DNA of 34,433 nt, from the NCBI GenBank assembly GCA_031276815.1, contig JAISMJ010000104.1, positions 1 through 34,433 on the forward strand, read 5' to 3'. This document shows, piece by piece, positions 1-9,171 of this stretch. Numbering within the stretch: position 1 is the first letter of the stretch; every line of letters starts with the position of its first letter. The notes under the pieces are model-generated. The model did no database searches, was not told where the DNA came from, and saw only the letters and a program-made list of their open reading frames with translations. A program made the translations under genes and the position numbers. Source of the DNA: Treponema sp. (lineage in GTDB: Bacteria; Spirochaetota; Spirochaetia; Treponematales; Breznakiellaceae).

Positions 1-391
1 CATCCTCATCTTCATTTATATATTCCGAAACAACAAATTGTATATATTTTTTTGGAAATTGTTTATGTTGGATGGTTATCTCTTTTGACATCCAATTTTG
101 GGACGCTTTCTCTATTTCCGCCTTTTTTAGAAAATATGCTTTCCCATAATGTTCAATATCTCTATCAACAGGAAGAATCACAATCTCATTTGCGGTGGCA
201 TCATAGCCAATAGCATAATTTGAATACACATACGTTGTTGTGCGAACAACCACAAAATCCATCATTCCAACATCAACGCCACAACCATAAACCACAGAAT
301 AACGTTCTGAATTGGGAATAACCTTTTTGAATAATTCACACAATTTTCTATAGTTTTCTAAACACACGGAATCAGGTATTTTCTTCGCCAT
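1..391 (-). CDS. Hypothetical protein, partial (runs off left edge)
   Basis: Reverse-strand frame open from ATG at 391 to the window edge (MAKKIPDSVCLENYRKLCELFKKVIPNSERYSVVYGCGVDVGMMDF...), preceded by GGAGG Shine-Dalgarno. Absent from the ORF track, presumably because it is truncated. Confidence 0.75.
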   Translation of the reverse strand, partial: MAKKIPDSVCLENYRKLCELFKKVIPNSERYSVVYGCGVDVGMMDFVVVRTTTYVYSNYAIGYDATANEIVILPVDRDIEHYGKAYFLKKAEIEKASQNWMSKEITIQHKQFPKKYIQFVVSEYINEDED

Positions 392-765
392 TTATTTTTC
401 CTCCAAAAATGTTTTGTCCCATATCTAACATGGGCTTTTCTTACACTAGCATTTATACCAGCAAATGTCAAGCCATGTGTCAAGTAAAATGCGGAGTTGT
501 ATGGCTGCAAATGCACAGGACGAGAAGCTTTAGCCTTGTCAGACCCGCAAAGCAGGTCTGCGCGTAAACAGTCCCGTTAAGCGAATGTGGAATGTCCCAC
601 ACTCCTTAACGCTTTCTTTGTTACGCCTAGCAATACATACTACGAAGCGCCTGCCGCCAAGAAGCGGGGCGGGCATTCTTTTACCGTGTTATTCCTTATG
701 ATAAGGCTGCATAGGCATACATCCGTCCCTTCCCGCAAGGGCGCTCCCCTCCTTTTCTGACCATG

Positions 766-793
766 TTGACAAATGAAACGCCCTTTTTATAAA
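766..793 (+). promoter_or_regulatory. Candidate sigma-70-type promoter for the permease pair
   Basis: TTGACA (766-771), 16-bp spacer, TATAAA (788-793), 60 bp upstream of the ATG at 853. Confidence 0.45.
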
Positions 794-852
794 ATGAACC
801 GTTCTTATGCTGAAATGAGACGTCTAATGAATATGACGGTAGTGGAGAGAAC

Positions 853-2019
853 ATGAAAAGAAAGAAATCCCTTATGATTAACAAGGGGAATATTCTTGAG
901 GTTTTTACCGGTTCGGACGCCGTGATATCGGCGTCGGTGGTGGTGCTTGGCTTTCTTGCCGCTACGGCGCTGATGCTGGCGGCGGGGCGGAATCCGGCGG
1001 GTATGTATTCCGCCATCGTACAGGTGGTAACGGGCTGGGACATTGGGCGCGGCGTTCACAACGCGCGCTATAGCGGCGAATGGATTGTCGCCTCGTTACC
1101 GCTGATCCTGTGCGGGTTTGCTATGGGTTTCGCCGCGAAGACCGGTCTATTCAACATCGGCGCCGAGGGGCAGTATATGGCGGGACTGACAGCAGCCCAG
1201 CTTGCGGCGCTTTTCGGTCCGCCGGTACCGGTTCTGCATTGGGTTTTCGCCTGTCTTGCCGCCGCCGCCGCCGGCGCGGTATGGGGCGGCATTTCGGGCT
1301 TTCTCAAGGCGCAGTTCTCCGTATCCGAGGTGGTTTCTACCATTATGATGAATTACATCGCGTTTTACGCCGCCCGGTACGTTACGATGCAGGTTCCGGG
1401 CGCGAATACCTATAGGACGCCGAATTTTCCCGAAACAGCGCGGTTGACAAGCCCTTTTCTTGAGTCGATCACCAATGGGTCGCGGCTGAACTACGGGCTG
1501 TACCTCACCATAGCGGCGGCGCTGCTCTATATGGTCATCATGGACAAGACCGTTTTCGGCTATTCGCTGAGGGCGACGGGGCTTAATAAGGACGCCGCCC
1601 GCTATGGGGGCGTCAATGTGCATGTCAATATAACGGCGTCTATGGCTATTGCCGGCGCTTTTGCGGGGCTTGCCGGCGCGGTGGTTTCACTTGGCGCGTT
1701 TTCTTACGGACGTATCTTATCCGTCCAAGAAGGCTACGGTTTTGACGGCATTGCGGTAGCTCTCGTGGGGAACAGTACGGCGTTTGGCACGGCGCTGTCC
1801 GGGCTTTTGTTCGGTATGCTCAAGTCCGCTCAACCTCTGATGCAGTCCCGCCAAATCCCCAAAGAAATCACGTCCATCATTATAGGATTGGTGGTTATTT
1901 TCATAAGCCTGCGAGCGGGCGTAAAACTTTTCATGGAGTGGCGGGCGAAATCCGCGCTTTTAGCCCGCGAAAAACTGAACGGCGACAGCCTCCACAACAC
2001 AGCGGAGGCAACGGAATGA
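853..2019 (+). CDS. ABC transporter permease, BMP-type nucleoside/simple-sugar family (YufP/NupB-like)
   Basis: 388 aa multi-TM protein with GLFNIGAEGQYMAG and SEVVSTIMMNYIAFY motifs typical of this permease family. Confidence 0.85.
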   Translation: MKRKKSLMINKGNILEVFTGSDAVISASVVVLGFLAATALMLAAGRNPAGMYSAIVQVVTGWDIGRGVHNARYSGEWIVASLPLILCGFAMGFAAKTGLFNIGAEGQYMAGLTAAQLAALFGPPVPVLHWVFACLAAAAAGAVWGGISGFLKAQFSVSEVVSTIMMNYIAFYAARYVTMQVPGANTYRTPNFPETARLTSPFLESITNGSRLNYGLYLTIAAALLYMVIMDKTVFGYSLRATGLNKDAARYGGVNVHVNITASMAIAGAFAGLAGAVVSLGAFSYGRILSVQEGYGFDGIAVALVGNSTAFGTALSGLLFGMLKSAQPLMQSRQIPKEITSIIIGLVVIFISLRAGVKLFMEWRAKSALLAREKLNGDSLHNTAEATE

Positions 2020-2924
2020 CGATTCTCCTCGACATGCTTCCTTCAATCTTGATGATTACCGCCCCGATCCTGATTGCCGCTACGGGCGGGCTCATCTGCG
2101 AGCGCACCGGCGTGGTAAATATAGCGCTGGAAGGGCTTATGTCCATAGGCGCAATGACCGCGGCGACGATTCACGTGCTGCTTGAAAGCGCCGTTGGCGG
2201 CGGCGTTTCTATTCCCCTTGCGCTGGTACTCGCCGCCTTTACGGGCGGACTTTTCTCGCTGATCCACGCCTTTGCATCCATAAGCCTGTGCGCGGATCAG
2301 GTGATTTCCGGCACTGGCATTAACCTCTTTGCCAACGGCATAACGCTTTTTTTCTGCCAGCTTATATTCCGCATGGACAGAACCATGAATCCCAAGCTGG
2401 GGATGCTCCCCGGTCCCGGCGGCGTCTATCCGACCGCGTGGATAGCGCTTGTCATTCTGGGCATAACGCAGTTCACGCTGTACAAGCGTCCGCTCGGCTT
2501 GCGGCTGCGGGCTGCCGGTGAACATCCCCATGCCCTTGCATCCGCGGGCGTGGATGTTATCAAATTGCGCTACGGCGCGGTATTCGTTTCAGGGCTGCTC
2601 GCCGGTCTTGCCGGCGGCTGCATTGTGCTTACGCAGGATATTCAGTTCACGGTATCGACCATCAACGGAAAAGGGTTTATCGCGCTTGCCGCCGTCTCTT
2701 TTGGACGCTGGCTGCCGCTCGGCATACTCGGTTCCTCATTCCTATTCGGGCTTTCATCCGCGCTCGCGGTGAATATCACGAACATCAAGGCGCTACAGGC
2801 GCTGCCATCAGAGTTTTTCAATGCCCTGCCCTATATCATCACGCTCGTAACGTTGGTGTTGTTCAGCGGTAAGGATTACGCGCCCAAGTCGACAGGGCAG
2901 CCGTTTGAACAGGGGAAAAGTTAA
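2016..2924 (+). CDS. ABC transporter permease, BMP-type nucleoside/simple-sugar family (YufQ/NupC-like)
   Basis: ATG at 2016 overlaps the upstream stop (ATGA). GLICERTGVVNIALEGLMSIGA motif. Second permease of the pair. Confidence 0.85.
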   Translation: MTILLDMLPSILMITAPILIAATGGLICERTGVVNIALEGLMSIGAMTAATIHVLLESAVGGGVSIPLALVLAAFTGGLFSLIHAFASISLCADQVISGTGINLFANGITLFFCQLIFRMDRTMNPKLGMLPGPGGVYPTAWIALVILGITQFTLYKRPLGLRLRAAGEHPHALASAGVDVIKLRYGAVFVSGLLAGLAGGCIVLTQDIQFTVSTINGKGFIALAAVSFGRWLPLGILGSSFLFGLSSALAVNITNIKALQALPSEFFNALPYIITLVTLVLFSGKDYAPKSTGQPFEQGKS

Positions 2925-3008
2925 AACGGGCGTTTTAACGCGGCGGCTTCGCCCGTCTTGCACATTCCGCCTGCGTCTATTAAGAAGAAGACCCATGAGC
3001 CGCCCGCG

Positions 3009-3641
3009 CTACTTGAATAATTCATGCTTTTCCTGATACCAAAGCGTCAAATCAAGCGCGTCAACCGGAATATCTTCGCTCTCGGCGAACCGTATCATGC
3101 GCCGCTCTATGTCGTGATAGGTCTTCGGAGATAAAGCGGTCGTTTCAATAACGCCGTTCAGCGCGAGCTGCCGCAGGATATGCCGGTCCAGAATACATAT
3201 CCGGCTTCCCAATCCTATGTTGCGGAGAAAGTGGGAGGCTTCTTTCAAGCCCCAGCCGGCTACGGTTTTAGCGAGTATATCGCGGGCTTCGGCTTGCTCC
3301 TTGTTCTGCACTATGCGGGAAACCGCATCTTTAGTATGCGGATAAAACGCCTCGCGGTTTTTCAGTATATACGCCGCCTTGTTTTTATGAAACCGCACGC
3401 CGCGCGCCCGCAGTATGGCGGCGACTTCCTCATGCGTCCCCGCTTCAAGCCGCCGCGTATCATCCAAACCGCAGACCGCTTCCCATGCCTTGCGCGCGTT
3501 GTTTTGCGGCGTACACATACAGAAACACATTTCCTTAAATACGTCTCTATCCGAACCGTCTAAAAAGAGCGCGCGGAATTCCTCCAGCCGTTCATCGATC
3601 CGCTCTTTTATATGTCTATATACATCGTTGAGTTTCGTCAT
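3009..3641 (-). CDS. N-glycosylase/DNA lyase (Ogg-like HhH-GPD family)
   Basis: 210 aa with EMCFCMCTPQNNARKAWEAV and LGSRICILDRHILRQL, resembling the AfOgg/TM-type 8-oxoguanine glycosylase family. Confidence 0.7.
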   Translation of the reverse strand: MTKLNDVYRHIKERIDERLEEFRALFLDGSDRDVFKEMCFCMCTPQNNARKAWEAVCGLDDTRRLEAGTHEEVAAILRARGVRFHKNKAAYILKNREAFYPHTKDAVSRIVQNKEQAEARDILAKTVAGWGLKEASHFLRNIGLGSRICILDRHILRQLALNGVIETTALSPKTYHDIERRMIRFAESEDIPVDALDLTLWYQEKHELFK

Positions 3642-3733
3642 ACCTTGTCAATCTCATATACCGTACTATACTAATAAAAAATCCGGCATACAAGCCGCCG
3701 GGCATGAGGAGACTCTATTTCTGAACTACGAAT

Positions 3734-4012
3734 CTATCGGGTCCCGCTCCAATGGAGCCTTGCCAAACGGCGGGTCGCCGCCCTTCGCGCATTGTTCTTT
3801 GCCTGCGTATCCGCCGGCGTATGCGGCGCCTGCGTGTTCCGAAATAGAGTGTGCAAATCCGTAGCGCGGCGTTTCAATTCCGTTACTTTGTCCGCCGGAA
3901 TATGCGTCCACTCCCCGTGTGAGACTTTTCCCGCTACATAGCCGGTCACATTACCCAGCCATCCGTCAAAATCCGCGTCTCGTGTTGAGCTATAATCTTT
4001 CGCTTGCGACAT
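3734..4012 (-). CDS. Short hypothetical protein, probably C-terminally truncated
   Basis: 92 aa starting MSQAKDYSSTRDADFDGWLGNVTGYVAGKV...WTHIP...PHTPADTQAKNNARRAA; strong GAGGAGG SD. The C-terminus becomes low-complexity and basic. Confidence 0.5.
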   Translation of the reverse strand: MSQAKDYSSTRDADFDGWLGNVTGYVAGKVSHGEWTHIPADKVTELKRRATDLHTLFRNTQAPHTPADTQAKNNARRAATRRLARLHWSGTR

Positions 4013-4424
4013 AGAAGCCTCCTCTATCGTTATGAGCCGTTCCCCTGTCTTTGGGAATCCCTTCTATAGCAGTATACCCCATTTTTAAGTCTTTATAAAC
4101 AACTTTCATGTCTTTGTGAGAGACTCCCATGTCTTTGTGAGAGACTCCCATACCTTTGTGAGAGACTCCCATGTCTTTGTGCGGTATTCCCATGCCGTTA
4201 TAAGCGGTTTCCATGCCGTATGCTTGACCGCGCTGCGGCTCTATGGCGGGTATGAGGCTTGCCGCGAAAGCATAGAGATGTGCAAACAGCGGCAAAGATA
4301 CTAAACGCGCTATGCCATGACATAAGCGCGCAAAGGATGTTGTAACTATACCGATTCTCCCGTGTATGTACGCTTCATCATACGGAAAAGTATGCTCCGC
4401 CTTTGATTGGAATTCTTTAACCAT
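3990..4424 (-). CDS. Hypothetical ORF with heptapeptide repeats (MGVSHKD)
   Basis: 144 aa ORF whose centre reads MGIPHKDMGVSHKGMGVSHKDMGVSHKDM, produced by the 21-bp repeat. No recognisable domain. Confidence 0.25.
   Translation of the reverse strand: MVKEFQSKAEHTFPYDEAYIHGRIGIVTTSFARLCHGIARLVSLPLFAHLYAFAASLIPAIEPQRGQAYGMETAYNGMGIPHKDMGVSHKGMGVSHKDMGVSHKDMKVVYKDLKMGYTAIEGIPKDRGTAHNDRGGFYVASERL
4086..4211. repeat. 21-bp tandem repeat, about 6 degenerate copies (CATGTCTTTGTGAGAGACTCC)
   Basis: Direct reading: 4107-4127 and 4128-4148 are identical; 4149-4169, 4170-4190 and 4191-4211 are diverged; a weak unit at 4086-4106. Confidence 0.9.
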
Positions 4425-4503
4425 TCTTCAAATTCTTTTGCACTATTGTTGCGCTTTTATACATATTTATGTTCTCTATCTTTTCTTACTCTTTTTTTCA
4501 TGC

Positions 4504-4776
4504 CCGCCGCGTTTTCCGGCAGTCTTGCACGGAGACCCGCGCCCGCACGATTTTATGTCTTTTTTACATACCTATCAGGTACGGTACATACTGTAGCATT
4601 ACTATCAAAGCCAATTCAAAAAATCCGCCCTTGGGCGCCGCTCGTTGAGCGCGTTTTGGAACCGGCGCATCGCGCCACAGTACAATACACCTTATCATGC
4701 ATCGTTACAGGTGAGAAACCGGAAGCAGAGATCATTGCAATAGGGGAGCGTTATGCGTCTTTTTGATAGCGTTCTC
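4504..4776 (+). repeat. Degenerate duplicate of the alkaline phosphatase leader and 5' coding end
   Basis: Matches 10013-10313 by eye. Near-identical core ATCCGCCCTTGGGCGCCGCTCGTTGAGCGSGTTTTGGAACCGGCGCATCGCGCC, and GCGTTATGCGTCTTTTTGAyrGCGTTCTCT shared with the phosphatase signal-peptide region. Confidence 0.8.
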
Positions 4777-4886
4777 TTAAAATTTAAAATTCCGTCTAAC
4801 ATTGTATGATAGCCTCTTGACATTTTTTAGCAAATCATCTATTATTAACACTGCTTTAATAGGATATAAGAAGGAAGGAACCGTAA

Positions 4887-5612
4887 TTGGGAAAACTATT
4901 TGATTTCACGTTGATTTTTACACAGATTCCGCGTGTACTGAGATACCTGCCCATCACTATGGAAATTGCCCTTGTGTCATTCGCGGGCAGTCTGGTGATT
5001 GGATTTCTCGTAGCTATTGTGAAGATAAAAAAAATACGTTTCATTGCGCCCATTGCCGGTTTTTACGTGGCATTTACGCGCGGAACGCCGGTATTGGTAC
5101 AGCTTTATCTCACGTATTACGGTATTCCTATGGTACTCACGGCAATTAATCAGGCGTACGGCACGCATTTTAACGTCAACGGCATTGCCCCGATTGTTTT
5201 CGCCCTGCTTGCCTTGTCCCTCAATGAAGCCGCCTATTCGTCGGAAAGTATTCGCGCCGCCATCGAATCGGTGGATAAAGGGCAAATGGAAGCCGCGCTT
5301 TCCATCGGCATGACCGCGCCTCAGGCGTTGCGGAGAATCATACTCCCTGAGGCGCTGGTTGTGGCGCTCCCGTCTCTGGGCAATTCCCTTATCGGGCTTA
5401 TCAAGGGAACGTCCCTCGTGTTTGTTACCGCCGTGGTGGAAATGACAGCGGCGGGAAGGCTTCTTGCTTCGCGGAATTTCCGCTATTTTGAAATGTACAT
5501 TACTCTGGCCATCGTTTACTTTTTGATTACAAGCGTCGTGGCCCGTCTGCTGCGCTGGGCGGAAAAACGGCTGCGCTGCAATGAAGGGGAGGCACCGCAT
5601 GGTGCGCGTTGA
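4887..5612 (+). CDS. Amino-acid ABC transporter permease (HisM/cystine-type)
   Basis: TTG start with AAGGAAGG SD; ITMEIALVSFAGSLVIGF, FTRGTPVLVQLYLTYYGIP, SLNEAAYSSESIRAAIESVDKGQMEAALSIGM signatures. Confidence 0.9.
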   Translation: MGKLFDFTLIFTQIPRVLRYLPITMEIALVSFAGSLVIGFLVAIVKIKKIRFIAPIAGFYVAFTRGTPVLVQLYLTYYGIPMVLTAINQAYGTHFNVNGIAPIVFALLALSLNEAAYSSESIRAAIESVDKGQMEAALSIGMTAPQALRRIILPEALVVALPSLGNSLIGLIKGTSLVFVTAVVEMTAAGRLLASRNFRYFEMYITLAIVYFLITSVVARLLRWAEKRLRCNEGEAPHGAR

Positions 5613-6348
5613 GGGCTTAAAAAAGCGTTTCCACCGGCATGAAGTGCTGAAAGGTATCAATATGACGGTCAACTCCGGAGAAGTGGTGGGCATAATCGGC
5701 TCCTCCGGATCGGGAAAATCAACGCTGCTGCGCTGCCTCAATCTGTTGGAAATTCCTGATGCGGGGCATTTCAGTTTCGGAAACCTTGGGTTTGATATGA
5801 CGAAGGTGAAAAAACAGGAGATTATGGAAGTCCGCCGGTCGACGGCGATGGTGTTTCAGCAGTTCAACCTTTTCAAATACAAGACCGCCCTTGAAAATGT
5901 GATGGAAGGTCCCCTGGTGGTACAGAAAAAAAACAAAGCCGAGGTAAAAGAACTGGCGGAATATTATCTTGCCAAGGTGGGGCTTTCCGACCGGATTAAC
6001 CATTACCCATCCCAGCTTTCCGGCGGACAGCAGCAGCGCGTCGCCATAGCCCGGGCTATGGCGCTGAAACCCGCGGTTATTTTGTTTGATGAACCCACGT
6101 CCGCCTTGGACCCGGAAATGGTAGGAGAAGTGCTGCGCGTCATTCAGGATATGGCAAAAGAGGGTAATACCCTGATCATCGTATCCCATGAGTTGACGTT
6201 TATTAATGAGATCGCGACGCATGTCATCTTTATTGATGATGGCGTGATTTTGGAGGAAGGCGGTCCGCGGGATATATTCTTTAAGCCGGCGCATGAGCGC
6301 ACCAGACAGTTTATATCCCGGGTTTCGCTTAATGATTACGTTATTTAG
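5599..6348 (+). CDS. Amino-acid ABC transporter ATP-binding protein
   Basis: [15 protein letters not shown] (Walker A), [35 protein letters not shown]. Start at 5599 chosen because GGGGAGG lies just upstream. Confidence 0.93.
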   Translation: MVRVEGLKKRFHRHEVLKGINMTVNSGEVVGIIGSSGSGKSTLLRCLNLLEIPDAGHFSFGNLGFDMTKVKKQEIMEVRRSTAMVFQQFNLFKYKTALENVMEGPLVVQKKNKAEVKELAEYYLAKVGLSDRINHYPSQLSGGQQQRVAIARAMALKPAVILFDEPTSALDPEMVGEVLRVIQDMAKEGNTLIIVSHELTFINEIATHVIFIDDGVILEEGGPRDIFFKPAHERTRQFISRVSLNDYVI

Positions 6349-6404
6349 AACCTGTGAGGTTTCTATATAAAATTTTTATATTTTCTTAACTAAGGAGAAG
6401 AAAA

Positions 6405-7220
6405 ATGAAGAGAATTATGACTATTGCGCTGGCTGTGGGGCTGGCGGCTTCCGTTTTTGCTGCGGCTAAAAAGGAAGAGGCGGCGGGTGTTACCGCCATT
6501 ACTGTCGGGACCGCGGGGCTGCCTGTACCCTACGGCTGGGTGAACGAGGACGGTACGCTGGACGGGTATGACAGCGCCGTTATTGCGGCTGTGGATGAAT
6601 TGCTGCCGCAATATACGTTTACGGTTGAAGTAACCGAATTCCCCAGCATTTTTGCGGGGCTTGACTCGGGACGGTATCACATCGGCGTCAACAATATCAG
6701 TTGGCGCAAGGAACGGGAGGAAAAATATCTTTTCGCTCACCATCACTACATTTACAATAATACCGGCATTGTTGTCCGCAAAGGGCGTTCCGATATTAAA
6801 GGGATAAGCGATCTGGGCGGGAAAACGGATATTGCGACCCCTAATGGCGCGTTTCCCCAGCTTTTTGTAGAGGAATACAACGAAGCTCATCCTGATAACC
6901 CCATCAATATCACCTATTCCGATGAAGATGCGTTGAGAATCTATCAGCGTATCGCGGACGGCGACCTCGACTTCTTCCTTTCGGAAGAAGTATCCGTGGT
7001 GCTACGGGAGCGGGAATTCGGTATTGACGTTGATTTTATATCGCTTCCCAAAGCGGAACAAGAAAAGATACAGAATCCCAAATCCTACTTTATCTTCCCG
7101 CGTACGCCGGAAGGAGAGAAGATCCGGGCGGCTGTTGACGGGGCTTTTGAAACGTTGATCGCTAACGGAAAGCTGCGGGAACTGTCAATTAAGTACTTCG
7201 GTTCCGATATTAGCCAGTGA
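6405..7220 (+). CDS. Amino-acid ABC transporter substrate-binding protein
   Basis: Signal peptide, then ITVGTAGLPVPYGWVNEDGTLDGYDSAVIAAVDELLP, a family 3 solute-binding protein pattern. Confidence 0.88.
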   Translation: MKRIMTIALAVGLAASVFAAAKKEEAAGVTAITVGTAGLPVPYGWVNEDGTLDGYDSAVIAAVDELLPQYTFTVEVTEFPSIFAGLDSGRYHIGVNNISWRKEREEKYLFAHHHYIYNNTGIVVRKGRSDIKGISDLGGKTDIATPNGAFPQLFVEEYNEAHPDNPINITYSDEDALRIYQRIADGDLDFFLSEEVSVVLREREFGIDVDFISLPKAEQEKIQNPKSYFIFPRTPEGEKIRAAVDGAFETLIANGKLRELSIKYFGSDISQ

Positions 7221-7226
7221 GGAGAT

Positions 7227-8216
7227 ATGAGCGATCTGGCCATAAAAACCGCGGCGTCTGAGTCGCGGTATGAAATTACGAAAAGCGGCGCATTCGCGCG
7301 CCAGCAAAACCGCTTTACCACTCCCTTCGGATCAGGGGCGGGCGAGCTGCCGGTTGAGGCGGGGCGCTACCGGCTGCTGTGGGCGCGTGTCTGCCCGTGG
7401 GCGCACCGTCAGATCATCGCTTTTAAGATACTGGGGCTTGATGAGGTTATCAGCGTCGGCACGGCAAACCCCGTAAGGACGAGTCAGGGCTGGGAGTTTT
7501 CGCTTGACCCGCAAGGGGTTGATCCGGTGCTTGGGATACGGTTCCTCTCTGAGGCGTATGCAAAAGCGGACCCTGACTATACCGGACGAGCCACGGTTCC
7601 CGCAGTGGTGGATATTACAACTGGAAAAGTGGTGAATAACGATTATTTTAAACTAACCAATTATTGGGAGACGGTGTGGGCGCCCTTCCATAAACAAGGG
7701 GCGCCGGATCTATACCCCCAAGAATTGCGAGCTGAAATTGACGCCCTCAATGAGACCCTTTTCCACGAGGTGAACAATGCCGTATATAAAGCGGGTTTTG
7801 CCCAATCCCAGACCGAATACGAAAAGGCGTACGACGTGCTTTTTGCGCGGCTCGATCAATTAGAAGACCGGTTGTCACGCCAACGCTACCTTTTTGGCAA
7901 CCGGATTACCGATTCGGATATCCGCCTCTACGTAACATTAGCCCGTTTTGACATTGCCTATCATACCGTATTTAAGGCGAACCGGAACCGGCTTATCGAC
8001 TTCCCCAACCTGTGGAACTACGCGAAAGACCTGTACCAGACACCCGGGTTCGGGGATACCACGGATTTTGACGCTATCAAGCGGGGTTATCATTTGAATC
8101 GCGGGCGGAATCCCTATCAGATTCTCGCTTTGGGACCAGACCTTTCGATCTGGAACGAACGGCATGATAGGCTCAGATTTTCTGGTACCGCAAAGGAGGA
8201 AGCGCATGGCGTATAA
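7227..8216 (+). CDS. Glutathionyl-hydroquinone reductase-like protein (GST superfamily, YqjG/ECM4-like), copy 1
   Basis: GRYRLLWARVCPWAHRQIIAFKILGL (CPWA active-site motif) and TVPAVVDITTGKVVNNDYFKL. Confidence 0.85.
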   Translation: MSDLAIKTAASESRYEITKSGAFARQQNRFTTPFGSGAGELPVEAGRYRLLWARVCPWAHRQIIAFKILGLDEVISVGTANPVRTSQGWEFSLDPQGVDPVLGIRFLSEAYAKADPDYTGRATVPAVVDITTGKVVNNDYFKLTNYWETVWAPFHKQGAPDLYPQELRAEIDALNETLFHEVNNAVYKAGFAQSQTEYEKAYDVLFARLDQLEDRLSRQRYLFGNRITDSDIRLYVTLARFDIAYHTVFKANRNRLIDFPNLWNYAKDLYQTPGFGDTTDFDAIKRGYHLNRGRNPYQILALGPDLSIWNERHDRLRFSGTAKEEAHGV

Positions 8217-9171
8217 GACGTGGTTTCAAGATGAGACAGGCAATATACAAGGCGCTTTTGTGAGGCAGCAAAACCATTTTACCACTCCCTTTGGATCAGG
8301 TCCCGGCGAATTGCCGGTTGAGGCGGGACGGTATCGGCTTATATGGTCCGCGGCTTGTCCGTGGGCAACGCGGCAGCTTATTGTTCGGAGCCTCCTTGGG
8401 CTTGAAGACGCATTCAGCGTGGGCACCGTTGATCCTATCCGTCCTAAGAAAGCGTATAGCGACTGGGCGTTCACCCTTGATAAGGACGGCATTGATCCGG
8501 CGCTCAAGGTAACATATCTGAGCGAGCTTTATCTCAATGCCGATCCCGATTACAGAGGGCGTTTTACGGTGCCCGCCGTGGTGGATTGTAAGACGCTGAA
8601 GGTAGTCAATAACGATTATTTCAATTTAAGCTATTATTGGGAAACGGCATGGCGGGATTTTCACAAGACCGGCGCGCCCGATCTGTTTCCGGAACGCCTG
8701 CGGCAGGATATTATAGACCTCAACGACATCATCTTTCACGAGGTAAACAACGGGGTATATAAGGCGGGGTTTGCGCGTGGGCAGGAGGCGTATGAGGATG
8801 CCTACGCTAAGGTTTTCAAACGGTTGGACTGGCTTGACGGACGATTGTCGCAAAGCAGGTATCTCTTCGGCGATGCGCTTACCGATTCGGACATACGGCT
8901 GTGGGTAACGCTTGTCCGTTTTGACGCGGCGTACTACAACGTATTCCGCGTCAACAGAAACCGGCTCGCGGACTTTCCCCATGTGTGGGCATACGCCCGG
9001 GACCTGTATCAGATTCCGGCTTTCGGTGAACATACCTTCTTTGACCATATCAAGGCGCATTATCATGTGTGTTGCGACCCGGGCAATACGTTCGGTATTA
9101 TTCCCAAAGGACCGGATGTTTCTGTCTGGAACATACCGCACGGCAGGGAAAAGCTGGCGCATGGATATTAA
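8206..9171 (+). CDS. Glutathionyl-hydroquinone reductase-like protein, copy 2 (tandem paralogue)
   Basis: ATG at 8206 overlaps the upstream stop and has AAGGAGG SD. GRYRLIWSAACPWATRQLIV; colinear with copy 1 over the whole length. Confidence 0.85.
   Translation: MAYKTWFQDETGNIQGAFVRQQNHFTTPFGSGPGELPVEAGRYRLIWSAACPWATRQLIVRSLLGLEDAFSVGTVDPIRPKKAYSDWAFTLDKDGIDPALKVTYLSELYLNADPDYRGRFTVPAVVDCKTLKVVNNDYFNLSYYWETAWRDFHKTGAPDLFPERLRQDIIDLNDIIFHEVNNGVYKAGFARGQEAYEDAYAKVFKRLDWLDGRLSQSRYLFGDALTDSDIRLWVTLVRFDAAYYNVFRVNRNRLADFPHVWAYARDLYQIPAFGEHTFFDHIKAHYHVCCDPGNTFGIIPKGPDVSVWNIPHGREKLAHGY

Noticed and set aside
1147-1623. Antisense ORF 1147-1623 and similar long antisense ORFs (e.g. 4977-5741, 5719-6294, 8626-9162, 20309-20884, 20625-21269)
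   Set aside because: They lie opposite well-supported genes and encode arginine/histidine-rich or biased peptides, as expected of shadow ORFs.
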